The notes below the pieces were generated by a model that did no database searches, had not been told where the DNA came from, and saw nothing but the letters and a program-made list of their open reading frames with translations. A program made the translations under genes and the position numbers. DNA of 64,000 nt from Acidobacteriaceae bacterium. GTDB lineage: Bacteria > Acidobacteriota > Terriglobia > Terriglobales > Acidobacteriaceae. Every line of letters begins with the position of its first letter. Position 1 is the stretch's first letter. Location: NCBI GenBank assembly GCA_003131585.1, contig PKVW01000014.1, forward strand, positions 1 through 64,000, read 5' to 3'. Positions 32,783 through 41,230 of the stretch are shown one piece after another.

Positions 32783-33823
32783 GTGCCTGAGCTGAGAAAA
32801 GATCCTATTGTTGGCCGCTGGGTGATTATCTCCACGGACCGGGCGAAGCGTCCCACCGATTTTGCGCGGGAAAACGTGAAACTAAAGGGTGGCTTCTGTC
32901 CCTTTTGCTACGGGAACGAGGGCAAGACTCCGCCGGAGATCCAGGCCTACCGCCCAGGATCGAATGGCGGACCGGAGTCGCAGCGGGATACGCCGGGATG
33001 GACGGTGCGCGTGGTGCCCAACAAGTTTCCGGCGTTGGGGATTGAAGGTACGCTGAACCGCCAGGCCGATGGCATGTTCGACCGGATGAACGGCATTGGC
33101 GCGCACGAAGTGATTATCGAGACGCCGGACCACACTGCGAGCCTGGCGACGCTGCCTCCGAAGCGGATTGAAGACGTGCTGTGGACGTTCCGGGACCGCA
33201 TCCTCGATCTGAAGAAAGATCGGCGGTTCAAGTACATCCTGCTGTTTAAGAACCACGGCGAGGCGGCGGGAGCGTCGCTGGAGCATGCGCACTCGCAACT
33301 GATCGCGCTGCCGATTCTGCCGATCAACGTAACCCAGGAACTGGAGGGTGCGAAGCAGTACTTCCTGTATAAGGAGCGCTGCGTTTTCTGCGACATCATC
33401 CGGCAGGAGACGGAAAACGGAAGCCGCGTGGTTGCCGAGAACGAGAACTTCCTGACGATTGCGCCCTACGCGCCGCGCTTCCCGTTCGAGACCTGGATTC
33501 TGCCCAAACAGCATGAGTCGGCGTTCGAGAACTCGTCGTCGCACATGTTTGAGAACCTGGCGAAGGCGCTGAAGAATCTGCTGATCAAAGCCGACCGCGT
33601 GCTGGACAATCCGCCCTACAATTTGGTGATCCACACTTCGCCGGCGCAGGATCCGACCAATGATCACTATCACTGGCACATGGAGTTCATGCCGAAGCTG
33701 ACCAAGACGGCCGGATTCGAGTGGGGCACGGGTTTCTACATTAATCCCACGCCGCCGGAAGAAGCGGCGAAGTTTCTGCGGGAAGCCAGCGTGGAAGAGC
33801 TGGCGCCGGTGACGGTAGGGTAG
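32783..33823 (+). CDS. galT: Galactose-1-phosphate uridylyltransferase
   Basis: 346 aa, GTG start. It exchanges UMP between UDP-glucose and galactose 1-phosphate in the Leloir pathway. The HIT-fold active site is HAHSQLIALP, with the nucleophilic His. Zinc-type cysteines lie in CPFCYGNEG and CVFCDII. The N-terminal ELRKDPIVGRWVIIS and the late DHYHWHMEFMPKLTKTAGFEWGTG are diagnostic of this family. No galK or galE is nearby, so it may serve nucleotide-sugar supply for surface polysaccharide, or another hexose phosphate. Confidence 0.93.
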   Translation: MPELRKDPIVGRWVIISTDRAKRPTDFARENVKLKGGFCPFCYGNEGKTPPEIQAYRPGSNGGPESQRDTPGWTVRVVPNKFPALGIEGTLNRQADGMFDRMNGIGAHEVIIETPDHTASLATLPPKRIEDVLWTFRDRILDLKKDRRFKYILLFKNHGEAAGASLEHAHSQLIALPILPINVTQELEGAKQYFLYKERCVFCDIIRQETENGSRVVAENENFLTIAPYAPRFPFETWILPKQHESAFENSSSHMFENLAKALKNLLIKADRVLDNPPYNLVIHTSPAQDPTNDHYHWHMEFMPKLTKTAGFEWGTGFYINPTPPEEAAKFLREASVEELAPVTVG

Positions 33824-33870
33824 GAGGATCGGGCATTTAGTCGAGAAGGCGAGTTTAGGCAAAAATAAAG

Positions 33871-33896
33871 AGGGCACGGGCTGAGCGCCGTGCCCT
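33871..33896 (-). terminator. Terminator of the isc operon
   Basis: Stem AGGGCACGG / CCGTGCCCT (9 bp, 8-base loop). On the minus strand it is followed by CTTTATTTTT, so it ends the isc transcript 58 bases after iscX. On the plus strand a short TTT follows, so galT may also end here. The stem resembles hairpin 1 of the two-hairpin GC repeats. Confidence 0.8.
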
Positions 33897-33953
33897 TTGC
33901 CGTTGGACGAAGAGAAGTGTAATGGCGGAGGAGCGGATCGCGGATATTCTCGC

Positions 33954-34175
33954 TTATCCCTGGGTGCGGTCCTGGACTTCCTCGTGCCACGCCATTTGGA
34001 TGGCCTCGAGCTTGCCTTCGTTGGAGGCTGTTGGATCGCCGTGGAAATCGGGCAGTCCGGTCACGTAGCGGTGAAGATCAGTGAAACGGACGGTGAGCGG
34101 ATCGATCTCGGGATGGGTTTCGGACAGCAGAATGCCGATGTCTTCGGCGTCGTCCCAAGTGAGAGATTTGGGCAT
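33954..34175 (-). CDS. iscX: Iron-sulfur assembly protein IscX
   Basis: 73 aa. IscX (YfhJ) binds IscS and regulates iron delivery and cysteine desulfurase activity. MPKSLTWDDAEDIGILLSETHPEIDPLTVRFTDLHRYV with the acidic iron-binding surface and the C-terminal NEGKLEAIQMAWHEE are clear family features. Last gene of the isc operon, as in proteobacteria. A GTTTCAAG-type inverted repeat lies between it and fdx. Confidence 0.93.
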   Translation of the reverse strand: MPKSLTWDDAEDIGILLSETHPEIDPLTVRFTDLHRYVTGLPDFHGDPTASNEGKLEAIQMAWHEEVQDRTQG

Positions 34176-34192
34176 AGGGAATCCTCAAATGC

Positions 34193-34312
34193 AAAGTTGA
34201 AGTTTCAAGGTTTCAGAGTTTCAAGGTTTCAAAACCTGCAACACTTAGTTTGTGAGGCCGAGATGCTGTAGTTTCTTGAAACTTTGAAACCCTGAAACTT
34301 TGAAACCTGTTT
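34193..34312. repeat. Inverted word repeat (GTTTCAAG type) between fdx and iscX
   Basis: The left arm 34193-34237 has four tandem GTTTCAAG-like words; the right arm 34271-34312 has the reverse-complement words TTGAAACT/TTGAAACC. Long imperfect hairpin potential. It runs to the last base before the fdx stop. Confidence 0.8.
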
Positions 34313-34729
34313 CTAATGATGCTCTTCCGAAATGTAATTGCGGTTCCAGGCTGGGATCTCGACGACTACCTTACCCGGCTTCGCGATCTGCACCTGGCAG
34401 CCGAGACGCGAGTTTAACTGCAAGTCGGCGGCCATGTCGAGGCGGTCGGCTTCGTCGTCATCCATCGGCGAAAGATTCTCGGCTCCCTCTTTGATCCAGA
34501 CATGGCACGTAGTGCAAGCGCAATTGCCACCGCAGGCATGGTCGAGCGTGACTCCATAGTTGAGCGCGATGTCGAGGATCGACTCTTCCTTGCCATGATC
34601 TTCGTAAGGCAGCTTGCCGTGCTCAAATTGCACGGTCTTGCCCTCGGGCAGAAAGGTGATCTGCACCGTGTTTTCGCCGGGAGCTTCTTCCGTGACTGTG
34701 CCGGCGCCTTGTGTTTTTTCTTCAGACAT
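34313..34729 (-). CDS. fdx: [2Fe-2S] ferredoxin, ISC type
   Basis: 138 aa from ATG 34729 with GGAG 7 bases upstream. Adrenodoxin-type ferredoxin that gives electrons during cluster assembly on IscU. Cluster ligands in CGGNCACTTCHV (three Cys of the CxxxxCxxC type) and a fourth Cys in SRLGCQV. The family hallmark DDDEADRLDMA acidic helix is present. A ~25-residue acidic N-terminal extension is longer than in E. coli Fdx. It is part of the isc operon, after hscA. Confidence 0.94.
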   Translation of the reverse strand: MSEEKTQGAGTVTEEAPGENTVQITFLPEGKTVQFEHGKLPYEDHGKEESILDIALNYGVTLDHACGGNCACTTCHVWIKEGAENLSPMDDDEADRLDMAADLQLNSRLGCQVQIAKPGKVVVEIPAWNRNYISEEHH

Positions 34730-34747
34730 ATCTTGCTCCAGAAAGTC

Positions 34748-34827
34748 TAGCAATTGGCAGTTGGCAATTAGTGCTCAGCCGCTAGTTGTTGTGTTCTGGC
34801 CAACTGCTAATTGCTAACTGCTCCTAC
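34748..34827. repeat. Inverted word repeat (GCAATTAGCAGTTGGC type) between hscA and fdx
   Basis: Left arm 34748-34771 (TAGCAATTGGCAGTTGGCAA...), right arm 34798-34823 (GGCCAACTGCTAATTGCTAA...). The arms are near reverse complements. The same word occurs at 59579-59683. Confidence 0.8.
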
Positions 34828-36740
34828 TCAAACTCCGCTTTCGCCATGGGATGCGGTGCCGTGGGGCCTTCGCCCATGTCGGCTTCGTCCATGGTCTTAC
34901 CTTTTAGCGCGACGGAGACTGCGCTGTCCATCATCAACTCGGCCAAACGTGTTGTGCCTTGGTTGAGCGCGTAGATGGCTTTGCGGATAGCCTGATAATC
35001 CTCTTCAGCTTTCACCGCGATCAAAGCTTTCTCCATCTTGGCAATCTTTTTCTTCTCGTCGGTGGTGAGGTGGCCCCACGCCGGGCTCTTCTTGCCTTTG
35101 TCGAGCGCGGCCAGGATGGTCGCGGCCTCGGTGCGCGCTTCAATCACCTGACGGCCGCGGAAATCTTCTTCCGCGTTGTCGAAAGAGTCGAGGATCATCC
35201 CCTCGACTTGCTCGTCGGTGAGGCCGTAGCTGGGCTGAACCTGAATTTCCGCCTCTTTGCCGCTGCGCTGCTCCCGGGCCGAGACGTTCAGGATGCCGTT
35301 GGCGTCGATGAGGAATCTGACCTCGATGCGCGCCATGCCCGCGGCCATGGGCGGGATGCCTTTGAGATCGAAGCGCGCGAGTGAGCGGCAGTCTCTTGCC
35401 AACTCGCGCTCGCCTTGTAAAACATGAATCGCGACGTTGGCTTGGCCATCGACTTGCGTGGTGTAATGCTGCGTCGCCGACGCGGGAATGGTTGAGTTGC
35501 GCAGAATGATCTTGTCGGTGACGCCGCCCGCCACTTCGATGCCGAGCGACAGCGGCGTGACATCGAGCAGCAGCATGTTCTCGGTGGCTTCGGAGCCACC
35601 GCCGAGAATGTTGGCTTGCACGGCCGCCCCCAGCGCGACGACTTCGTCGGGATTCAAATCCGTGTGCGGCACGCGCTGAAACAGTTCTTTGACCAGGGCG
35701 CGAACTTTGGGGATGCGCGTGGATCCGCCGACGAGGACGACTTCGTCAATTTGTTCGGGCTTGAGGCCGGCGTCTTTCAAGGCTTGCTTGCACGGACCAA
35801 CGGTGCGGTCGATGACCGGTTGAATGAGTTGTTCGAACTGTTCGCGCGTGATCTCGCGCAAATAGCGCTTGCCGCCGGGCAATTCGATATCGAGCTTCGC
35901 CGAGGGCTGCGAGGAGAGTGCGATCTTAGCCTCGATCACGGCATTGCGAATGGCTTGCACGGCCCCAGCGTTGCCGCGGAGGTCTTTATTCCGCAAATCG
36001 AGGCCCAGATCGCCGAGAGTGTCGTCGAGGGCGATGGCGATCAGCAGGTTGTCAATATCGTCGCCGCCGAGATGCGTGTCGCCGTTGGTGGCGATGACTT
36101 CGAAGATGCCATCGTGCAGCTTGAGAATCGAAATGTCGAAAGTGCCGCCGCCCAGGTCGTAGACCGCAACGATGCCGTTTTGCTTTTTGTCCAGGCCGTA
36201 GGCGAGCGACGCGGCGGTGGGTTCGTTGACCAGGCGCAAAACATCGAGGCCGGCGATGCGGCCTGCGTCTTTGGTGGCCTGGCGTTGCGCGTCGTTGAAG
36301 TACGCGGGCACGGTGATGACCGCTTTGGTGACCGGGGCTGCGAAAAAGCGTTCGGCATTGCGCTTGAGTTGGCGGAGAATGAGCGCCGAAATTTCCGGCG
36401 GAGTAAAAGTCTTGTCTCCGAGCTTGATGCGAAGAACTTCGCCGGGGTGCAAATCCTCGGCGAGGCGGAAGGGGAAGAACTTCAACTCTTCCTGAATGTC
36501 CTCAACCCCACGCCCCATCAGGCGTTTGATCGAGTAGACGGCGCGTTCCGGAGTCTCGGTTAGATGCTTACGTGCGGGATTGCCGATGATGGGCTGATTG
36601 TTTTCGTCGAGCGCAACGACCGACGGAACCAGATTCGAACCGTCGTCGCCGGGGATGACGACAGGGCTCTCCCCTTGCATGAAGGCCACGAGAGAATTCG
36701 TGGTGCCCAGGTCGATCCCGACGATGCGATCAGATGCCAT
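34824..36740 (-). CDS. hscA: Fe-S assembly chaperone HscA (Hsp70 family)
   Basis: 638 aa from ATG 36740. Hsp70-type ATPase that works with HscB to release clusters from IscU. The N-terminal ATPase domain shows [48 protein letters not shown] and [13 protein letters not shown]. The C-terminal substrate domain shows [26 protein letters not shown]. An upstream in-frame ATG at 36791 reads through an intergenic repeat and was not used. The residues differ from DnaK mainly in the shorter lid. Flanked by hscB and fdx. Confidence 0.95.
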   Translation of the reverse strand: MASDRIVGIDLGTTNSLVAFMQGESPVVIPGDDGSNLVPSVVALDENNQPIIGNPARKHLTETPERAVYSIKRLMGRGVEDIQEELKFFPFRLAEDLHPGEVLRIKLGDKTFTPPEISALILRQLKRNAERFFAAPVTKAVITVPAYFNDAQRQATKDAGRIAGLDVLRLVNEPTAASLAYGLDKKQNGIVAVYDLGGGTFDISILKLHDGIFEVIATNGDTHLGGDDIDNLLIAIALDDTLGDLGLDLRNKDLRGNAGAVQAIRNAVIEAKIALSSQPSAKLDIELPGGKRYLREITREQFEQLIQPVIDRTVGPCKQALKDAGLKPEQIDEVVLVGGSTRIPKVRALVKELFQRVPHTDLNPDEVVALGAAVQANILGGGSEATENMLLLDVTPLSLGIEVAGGVTDKIILRNSTIPASATQHYTTQVDGQANVAIHVLQGERELARDCRSLARFDLKGIPPMAAGMARIEVRFLIDANGILNVSAREQRSGKEAEIQVQPSYGLTDEQVEGMILDSFDNAEEDFRGRQVIEARTEAATILAALDKGKKSPAWGHLTTDEKKKIAKMEKALIAVKAEEDYQAIRKAIYALNQGTTRLAELMMDSAVSVALKGKTMDEADMGEGPTAPHPMAKAEFE

Positions 36741-36830
36741 TGTGCGATTTAGCGATTGTGTGATTTGGCGATTGCAAAAGCCATGGTGCATAAATCACTC
36801 AATCGCCCGATGACTCAATCTCTCAATTCT
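36741..36830. repeat. Inverted word repeat (GCGATT type) between hscB and hscA
   Basis: Left arm 36744-36775 has GCGATTTAGCGATTGTGTGATTTGGCGATTG-like tandem words (GCGATT x3). Right arm 36791-36828 has AATCACTCAATCGCCCGATGACTCAATC. The words are reverse complements with drift. Confidence 0.75.
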
Positions 36831-37584
36831 CCAAAGCCTCATCCACATCCCGCACCAAATTCCGGATGTAGTTACGGCGGTTCAACAAGTCCACCATTTT
36901 GTCACGTTCCTGCTTGCGCTCTTCCTCTGAGACCGGTTGACCATTGTGCTCGCGCTGGATCATTCCATCCCACATCTTCCAGTCGTACTCCAACTCCCGC
37001 AGAAGAGATTCTTGCTTTCCGTCCAGTGCGAGTTTCTGCCGGCCGATTTCTTCGATCAGGGCGGGATCGTCCTCGCCCATCTTCTTATGCATCCGGAGTT
37101 CTTCGAGCTGCATATTCAACTCAAAAACTTCTTCCAGCAAATCGGGCGGAACGATCTGCTTCTTGATCTGTCCGGTGGAGCGCGCCTGCTCAGTCGCCGT
37201 TTTCGACTGCTCTTCCAGTTCCACGCCTTCCAGTTGCAAGAGATACTGGGTGCGCTTGATCGGATCTTTCAACGTGCGATGGGCATCGTTGAGCAGGGAA
37301 CTCTGTTGCAGGCTCCACTCCTGCTCCCGGCTGCCGGCCCGAGCGTTGAGATCGGGATGCAGCTTGCGGCTCAGTTCGTAAAAATCTTTCTCCAAGGCCG
37401 CGAGATCGAGATTCAGCTTGCGCGGCAAGCCGAAAAAAGTGAAGTAGTCCACCGGCGACGGAGGCTGCACCTTGCCACAGGCCTGGCAGAAGTGGACGGC
37501 GCGCATGGTTCCGCACGACCAGCAGGATTGAGTTTCCTCAGGCACTGGCTTCGCCGTGATCGTGGTTAGGGACGAGTTGGTCAT
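36823..37584 (-). CDS. hscB: Co-chaperone HscB with N-terminal zinc-finger
   Basis: 253 aa, versus ~171 in E. coli. Residues 21-40 carry CWSCG...CQACG, a four-cysteine zinc site like the one in eukaryotic HSC20. The J domain follows (DYFTFFGLPRKLNLDLAALEKDFYELSRKLHPDL) with the HPD motif that stimulates HscA, then the IscU-binding C-terminal helices (LLEEVFELNMQLEELR). A longer charged tail extends to EALEN. It binds IscU and delivers it to HscA. Located between iscA and hscA. Confidence 0.93.
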   Translation of the reverse strand: MTNSSLTTITAKPVPEETQSCWSCGTMRAVHFCQACGKVQPPSPVDYFTFFGLPRKLNLDLAALEKDFYELSRKLHPDLNARAGSREQEWSLQQSSLLNDAHRTLKDPIKRTQYLLQLEGVELEEQSKTATEQARSTGQIKKQIVPPDLLEEVFELNMQLEELRMHKKMGEDDPALIEEIGRQKLALDGKQESLLRELEYDWKMWDGMIQREHNGQPVSEEERKQERDKMVDLLNRRNYIRNLVRDVDEALEN

Positions 37585-37661
37585 TTCTTTTCACACAAAT
37601 TCAGCTGAGATTCCTGCAAGCCTGCGTGCGGGGCAAGGGCGGTCGCGTCGTGGTGAGCTTT

Positions 37662-37681
37662 CGCGGGCGAGGGCGCCCGCG
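37662..37681. repeat. GC hairpin between iscA and hscB
   Basis: CGCGGGCG (37662-37669), loop AGGG, CGCCCGCG (37674-37681). An 8-bp perfect GC stem with no T-run, more likely an mRNA processing or stability element than a terminator. Confidence 0.6.
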
Positions 37682-37689
37682 CCACACGA

Positions 37690-38073
37690 TCAAGCCGAGA
37701 ACGAGGTTCCGCAGCCGCACGACTTCGATGCCTGCGGATTCACGAAGACGAATCCCTGTTGCATCAGCGTTTCCTGGTAGTCCAGGATCATGCCGTGTAG
37801 GTAGATGAACGACTTCGGATCGACAAACACGCGCACATCGCCGTACTGAAAGATGCGGTCGCGTTCGCGCGGCTGCGTGTCGAAACGGATGTTATAGCTC
37901 AGGCCGGAACAGCCGCCGCCTTGCACGCCCAGGCGCAGTCCGCCCTGCTCGGGCGAAATGCCTTCCTTGGCCATCGCACTGCGCACCTTGACCAGGGCTT
38001 TGTCGGTGACTTGAATGCCCTTGGCTGGCGCGGCTTGCGAAGCTTGTGCGGTTTGTTCCGTTGCCGTTGTCAT
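37690..38073 (-). CDS. iscA: A-type iron-sulfur carrier IscA
   Basis: 127 aa from ATG 38073; GTG 38109 is an alternative. A-type proteins carry [2Fe-2S]/[4Fe-4S] clusters to targets. After a short Ala/Gln tail, the domain shows GIQVTDKALVKVRSAM and the three ligands: Cys in GVQGGGCSGLSY and the CGCG pair in SKSCGCGTSF. The position after iscU identifies it as IscA over ErpA, though function may overlap. Confidence 0.93.
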   Translation of the reverse strand: MTTATEQTAQASQAAPAKGIQVTDKALVKVRSAMAKEGISPEQGGLRLGVQGGGCSGLSYNIRFDTQPRERDRIFQYGDVRVFVDPKSFIYLHGMILDYQETLMQQGFVFVNPQASKSCGCGTSFSA

Positions 38074-38200
38074 GAAAATCCCACGCCCAAACCGACGCGA
38101 TGTGCCCACACCGGCTGTAAAGCCGCCGCACGCCCGCCAGTCACGACCAGGGCCGCGGCCTTCGCGAGAGCGTTACAGGGCGAGAAGCTTAGTGCGCCTT

Positions 38201-38617
38201 TTACTGCGCTACCGCGGAGGCAACCGGCTTCGCGCTCTCCTGCTTTTTCTTCCAATCGCCGATCGCGGCGCGGATGGCGTCCTCGGCCAATACGGAACAA
38301 TGGATCTTCACCGGAGGAAGCGACAGCTCCTTCACGATATCCATGTTCTTGATGGTGAGGGCTTCCTCCACCGTCTTGCCCTTGACCCACTCCGTGGCCA
38401 ATGAAGACGAGGCGATGGCGGAACCGCAGCCGAACGTCTTGAACCGGGCTTCTTCAATGACGTTGGTCTCGCGGTTGACCTTGATCTGCAGCTTCATGAC
38501 GTCGCCGCACTCGGGTGCGCCGACCAGGCCGGTGCCCACGTCGGCGCTGCTCTTGTCCATCGAGCCGACGTTCCGGGGATTGTTGTAATGATCGATTACC
38601 TTATCGCTGTATGACAT
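38201..38617 (-). CDS. iscU: Iron-sulfur cluster scaffold IscU
   Basis: 138 aa. Scaffold on which IscS-derived sulfur and iron form a [2Fe-2S] cluster. Ligands: Cys in VGAPECGDVMKL, Cys in KTFGCGSAIASSS, and Cys in KIHCSVLAEDAI. HscA recognises the LPPVK loop, present here as LSLPPVKIHC. The length and termini match the ISC type and not SufU. Start ATG 38617 follows a GGAGAAACA-like site. Confidence 0.96.
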   Translation of the reverse strand: MSYSDKVIDHYNNPRNVGSMDKSSADVGTGLVGAPECGDVMKLQIKVNRETNVIEEARFKTFGCGSAIASSSLATEWVKGKTVEEALTIKNMDIVKELSLPPVKIHCSVLAEDAIRAAIGDWKKKQESAKPVASAVAQ

Positions 38618-38650
38618 TTGTTTCTCCTGAATTCTCTGAACTTTACCGCT

Positions 38651-38707
38651 GGTGCTAAAGCCCGTTTCCAGTTAGAGCCTGTGCGGCACGGCTGAAGTCG
38701 TGCCCTT
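38651..38707. repeat. Two-hairpin GC repeat between iscS and iscU (reverse orientation)
   Basis: GCTAAAGCCC-type small hairpin, then GGCACG (38685-38690)/CGTGCC (38699-38704) around GCTGAAGT. Same family as 13549 and 26781, inverted. Confidence 0.65.
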
Positions 38708-38712
38708 CCCGT

Positions 38713-39990
38713 TTACTCACCCGCCCACTTCACATCCTTCAGATTGATGCCTTCCTTGGCCATTTCGTAGAGCGGCGAAAGTTCGCGCAGGCGCTCGACG
38801 GTTTCAATCACGCGGTCCGCCACGTAATCGACCTCGGCTGCGGTGTTGAAGCGGCCGATGCCGAAGCGGATCGAACTATGCGCCAGGTCGTCGCCGGTGC
38901 CGAGAGCCTTCAATACATAAGATGGCTCCAGAGTCGCTGAGGTGCAGGCCGAGCCGCTGGAAACCGCGATGTCGTTGATACCCATCAGCAGGGACTCGCC
39001 TTCGACATACGCAAAGCTGATGTTCAAGTTGCCGGGCAAGCGGTGCTCCATGGAGCCGTTGATGTAAGTCTCATCCAGACGGCTCATGATGCGGTCGCGC
39101 AGGCGATCGCGCAAGCCGCCCAACTGGACTGCCTCGCGAGACATTTCTTCCGAAGCGATGGCGCAAGCCTTGCCTAGCCCGACAATTCCGGCGACGTTCA
39201 GGGTGCCGGAACGCATGCCGCGCTCGTGGCCTCCGCCGTCGATGATGGCGGCAATCTGTACCCGCGGATTCTTGCGGCGGACATACAAAGCCCCCACCCC
39301 CTTGGGACCGTACATCTTGTGCCCGGAGATCGACATGAGGTCGATATTCTGTTTGTTCACATCGATTGGAATCTTGCCCACCGCCTGCGTGGCGTCAGTG
39401 TGGAAGATCACGCCGCGCTCGTGGCACAGCTTGCCAATCTCGGTAGCCGGTTGCACCACGCCGATCTCGTTGTTCGCGAACATAATGCTCACCAGGATGG
39501 TTTTGTCGTCCATGGCGCGCTTGAGGTCGTCGAGATCGACCAGACCATCTTTCTGCACGGGCATATAGGTGACGCGATAGCCGTATTTCTCCAGCCGCTT
39601 GCAGGTGTCGAGCACGGCCTTGTGCTCGGTGACTGCGGTGATAATGTGGTTGCCCTTCTCGCGGTACATCTCAGCGACGCCCTTGATGGCGAGGTTGTCG
39701 CTCTCGGTGGCGCCCGACGTGAAGATGATTTCTTTGGTGGTGGCGCCGATCAGCTTGGCGATCCGCTCGCGGGCCGTCTCCACGCCTTCCTCGCCCGCCC
39801 AGCCGAAGGAGTGATTACGGCTGGCGGCGTTGCCAAACTTTTCCATGAAATAGGGCAGCATCTCCTCCAGCACCCGCGGGTCCATGGGCGTGGTGGCGTG
39901 GTTGTCCATATAAATGGGCAGCTTCACTCCCTGGGGAGCGGAGTGCCGTGTAACCGGAAGTTGCTGGGGGACTCTTACATCCGTGCTCAT
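38713..39990 (-). CDS. iscS: Cysteine desulfurase IscS
   Basis: 425 aa, slightly longer than E. coli IscS (404) because of an N-terminal tail ([17 protein letters not shown]). PLP enzyme that takes sulfur from cysteine. Motifs: [26 protein letters not shown], the PLP Lys in [14 protein letters not shown], and the active-site Cys loop [17 protein letters not shown], typical of group I (IscS). It follows iscR by ~53 bases. Confidence 0.96.
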   Translation of the reverse strand: MSTDVRVPQQLPVTRHSAPQGVKLPIYMDNHATTPMDPRVLEEMLPYFMEKFGNAASRNHSFGWAGEEGVETARERIAKLIGATTKEIIFTSGATESDNLAIKGVAEMYREKGNHIITAVTEHKAVLDTCKRLEKYGYRVTYMPVQKDGLVDLDDLKRAMDDKTILVSIMFANNEIGVVQPATEIGKLCHERGVIFHTDATQAVGKIPIDVNKQNIDLMSISGHKMYGPKGVGALYVRRKNPRVQIAAIIDGGGHERGMRSGTLNVAGIVGLGKACAIASEEMSREAVQLGGLRDRLRDRIMSRLDETYINGSMEHRLPGNLNISFAYVEGESLLMGINDIAVSSGSACTSATLEPSYVLKALGTGDDLAHSSIRFGIGRFNTAAEVDYVADRVIETVERLRELSPLYEMAKEGINLKDVKWAGE

Positions 39991-40043
39991 AATTGCTTCT
40001 CCTGCCTTGCTAAATGCTTAATCCTCACGTTGGGTTACATCTG

Positions 40044-40508
40044 CTAGACGATCGTTACCAGCTCGGCCGGCTTGATAGCGGCACTCTCAGCCACTTCTGG
40101 CTCTTCCCGCATGTGTGAAATCTTGATCCGCTTCAGCACGCCTTCGATGCTCTCATTTACCTTGCGCAGGGGTTCCCGGATGTTGCAACGGTCGCTCTGG
40201 CCGCACTCCCCGCGAACGGTGACACAGGACGTGATGAACAGGGGGCCGTCAATGGCCTGAATCACCTCGAAGGCCGAAATCGTGTGCGCTGCGCGCGCCA
40301 GCCTGTAGCCTCCGTTGGTGCCGTGCTGCGAATGCAACAGACCAGCCTTCACCAGCCGCTGCAGAATCTTGGCCAGCGCCTCGGGCGGGATGCCGAAGGA
40401 ATCCGCAACGTCCTTCGCGCTGGCGCTACGAGCTCCCTCATGCGCGTGGTCGGCCAGGTGCTTCATGGCCATCAACGCGTAGTCCGCCTTTTTGGTTAAT
40501 TTAAGCAT
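40044..40508 (-). CDS. iscR: Rrf2-family [2Fe-2S] regulator IscR
   Basis: 154 aa. Winged-helix Rrf2 protein; the helix-turn-helix includes ASAKDVADSFGIPPEALAKILQRLVKAGLL and the wing SQHGTNGGYRLAR. Three cysteines in SCVTVRGECGQSDRCN (C-x6-C-x5-C) hold the [2Fe-2S] cluster, with the IscR pattern. Holo-IscR should repress isc when cells are cluster-sufficient. First gene of the operon; a matching palindrome lies 64-90 bases upstream. Confidence 0.93.
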   Translation of the reverse strand: MLKLTKKADYALMAMKHLADHAHEGARSASAKDVADSFGIPPEALAKILQRLVKAGLLHSQHGTNGGYRLARAAHTISAFEVIQAIDGPLFITSCVTVRGECGQSDRCNIREPLRKVNESIEGVLKRIKISHMREEPEVAESAAIKPAELVTIV

Positions 40509-40571
40509 CCTAAAAGCTATTGCCCCGAACCGCCGGTTCGCGACTGCTGGTTCTACCTTGGCTGATAACCC

Positions 40572-40598
40572 TAACTCCGACCCAAAAAGTCGGAGTTA
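40572..40598 (-). promoter_or_regulatory. IscR type-1-like operator
   Basis: Perfect dyad: AACTCCGAC (40573-40581), 7-base centre CCAAAAA, GTCGGAGTT (40589-40597), extended by T/A at 40572/40598. The 9-7-9 layout with inner YYGAC/GTCRR is the layout of the E. coli IscR type-1 site. Possible -35 TTGCAT and -10 TAGAAT (18-base spacing) lie upstream of it on the minus strand at about 40655-40627, which would put the dyad downstream of the start. That fits repression by road-block. Confidence 0.7.
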
Positions 40599-40912
40599 AT
40601 TGCGACCTTTTCCGTCGTAATTCATTCTACGTCCATACCCTACGATTATGCAAGCTCTTGCAGCTAGCCGCAAGAAAGCACATCAAGTGGTAACTATCGG
40701 CGATTGAATGGCTTAGATGGTGACGATGATTTTGGTCGGAACTCCACTCAAACTGAGCGGAGCCGACTTGGAGCGATTCGCGGCGATAGGAAATAATTCA
40801 GCGCGGTATAACGCCCGGGGACTTGACAAGTGCCAAAGCAGGGCTAAAATACCGGGAAATTCCCGCGAATCGGTCCCTCCGCATCTTCCCTGAGGGCGAC
40901 GCTTCCGGATTT

Positions 40913-41107
40913 ATGACCTCAAAGCCGTTCTCGCATCCTCAAAACGCAGAGAAGCAGCCTTGCAAGCACCCGCGCGTGCAAATCGTGAGCCGCGAAGAAG
41001 ACGCGGAGTTCGTGGAGTGTCTTGAGTGCCGCGAAATCTTCGAGTCCAGCGAACTCAAGGACATGAGCATCGAGGACAGCGCCGAAGGCGAAGCCCAGGA
41101 ATCGTGA
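40913..41107 (+). CDS. Small putative zinc-binding protein
   Basis: 64 aa from ATG 40913; an upstream in-frame start at 40823 has no support. CKHPRVQIVSREEDAEFVECLECREIF has a C-x-H...C-x-x-C arrangement that could bind one zinc ion. The acidic tail (MSIEDSAEGEAQES) is typical of adaptor-like proteins. I recognise no named family. It is divergent from iscR and upstream of a receiver gene. Confidence 0.5.
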   Translation: MTSKPFSHPQNAEKQPCKHPRVQIVSREEDAEFVECLECREIFESSELKDMSIEDSAEGEAQES

Positions 41108-41230
41108 AGGCATCAAAGCTGCCGCTGGAGATCACCATAGTAACCAGGTTTAGTCGATTCCCGCTTGTTCCCGGAAAGGCGCTCTGCTAGTCTGCGGGCC
41201 GGGAGCGTGTGTTCCGCACGATTGATTTCA

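Noticed and set aside
34193-34312. GTTTCAAG words considered as a CRISPR-like array.
   Set aside because: The words are 8-9 bases, drifting and without unique spacers, and they form an inverted repeat.
35616-36563. A 315-codon plus-strand frame antisense to hscA.
   Set aside because: Long antisense frames are common opposite GC-rich genes; hscA is certain, so this is a shadow.
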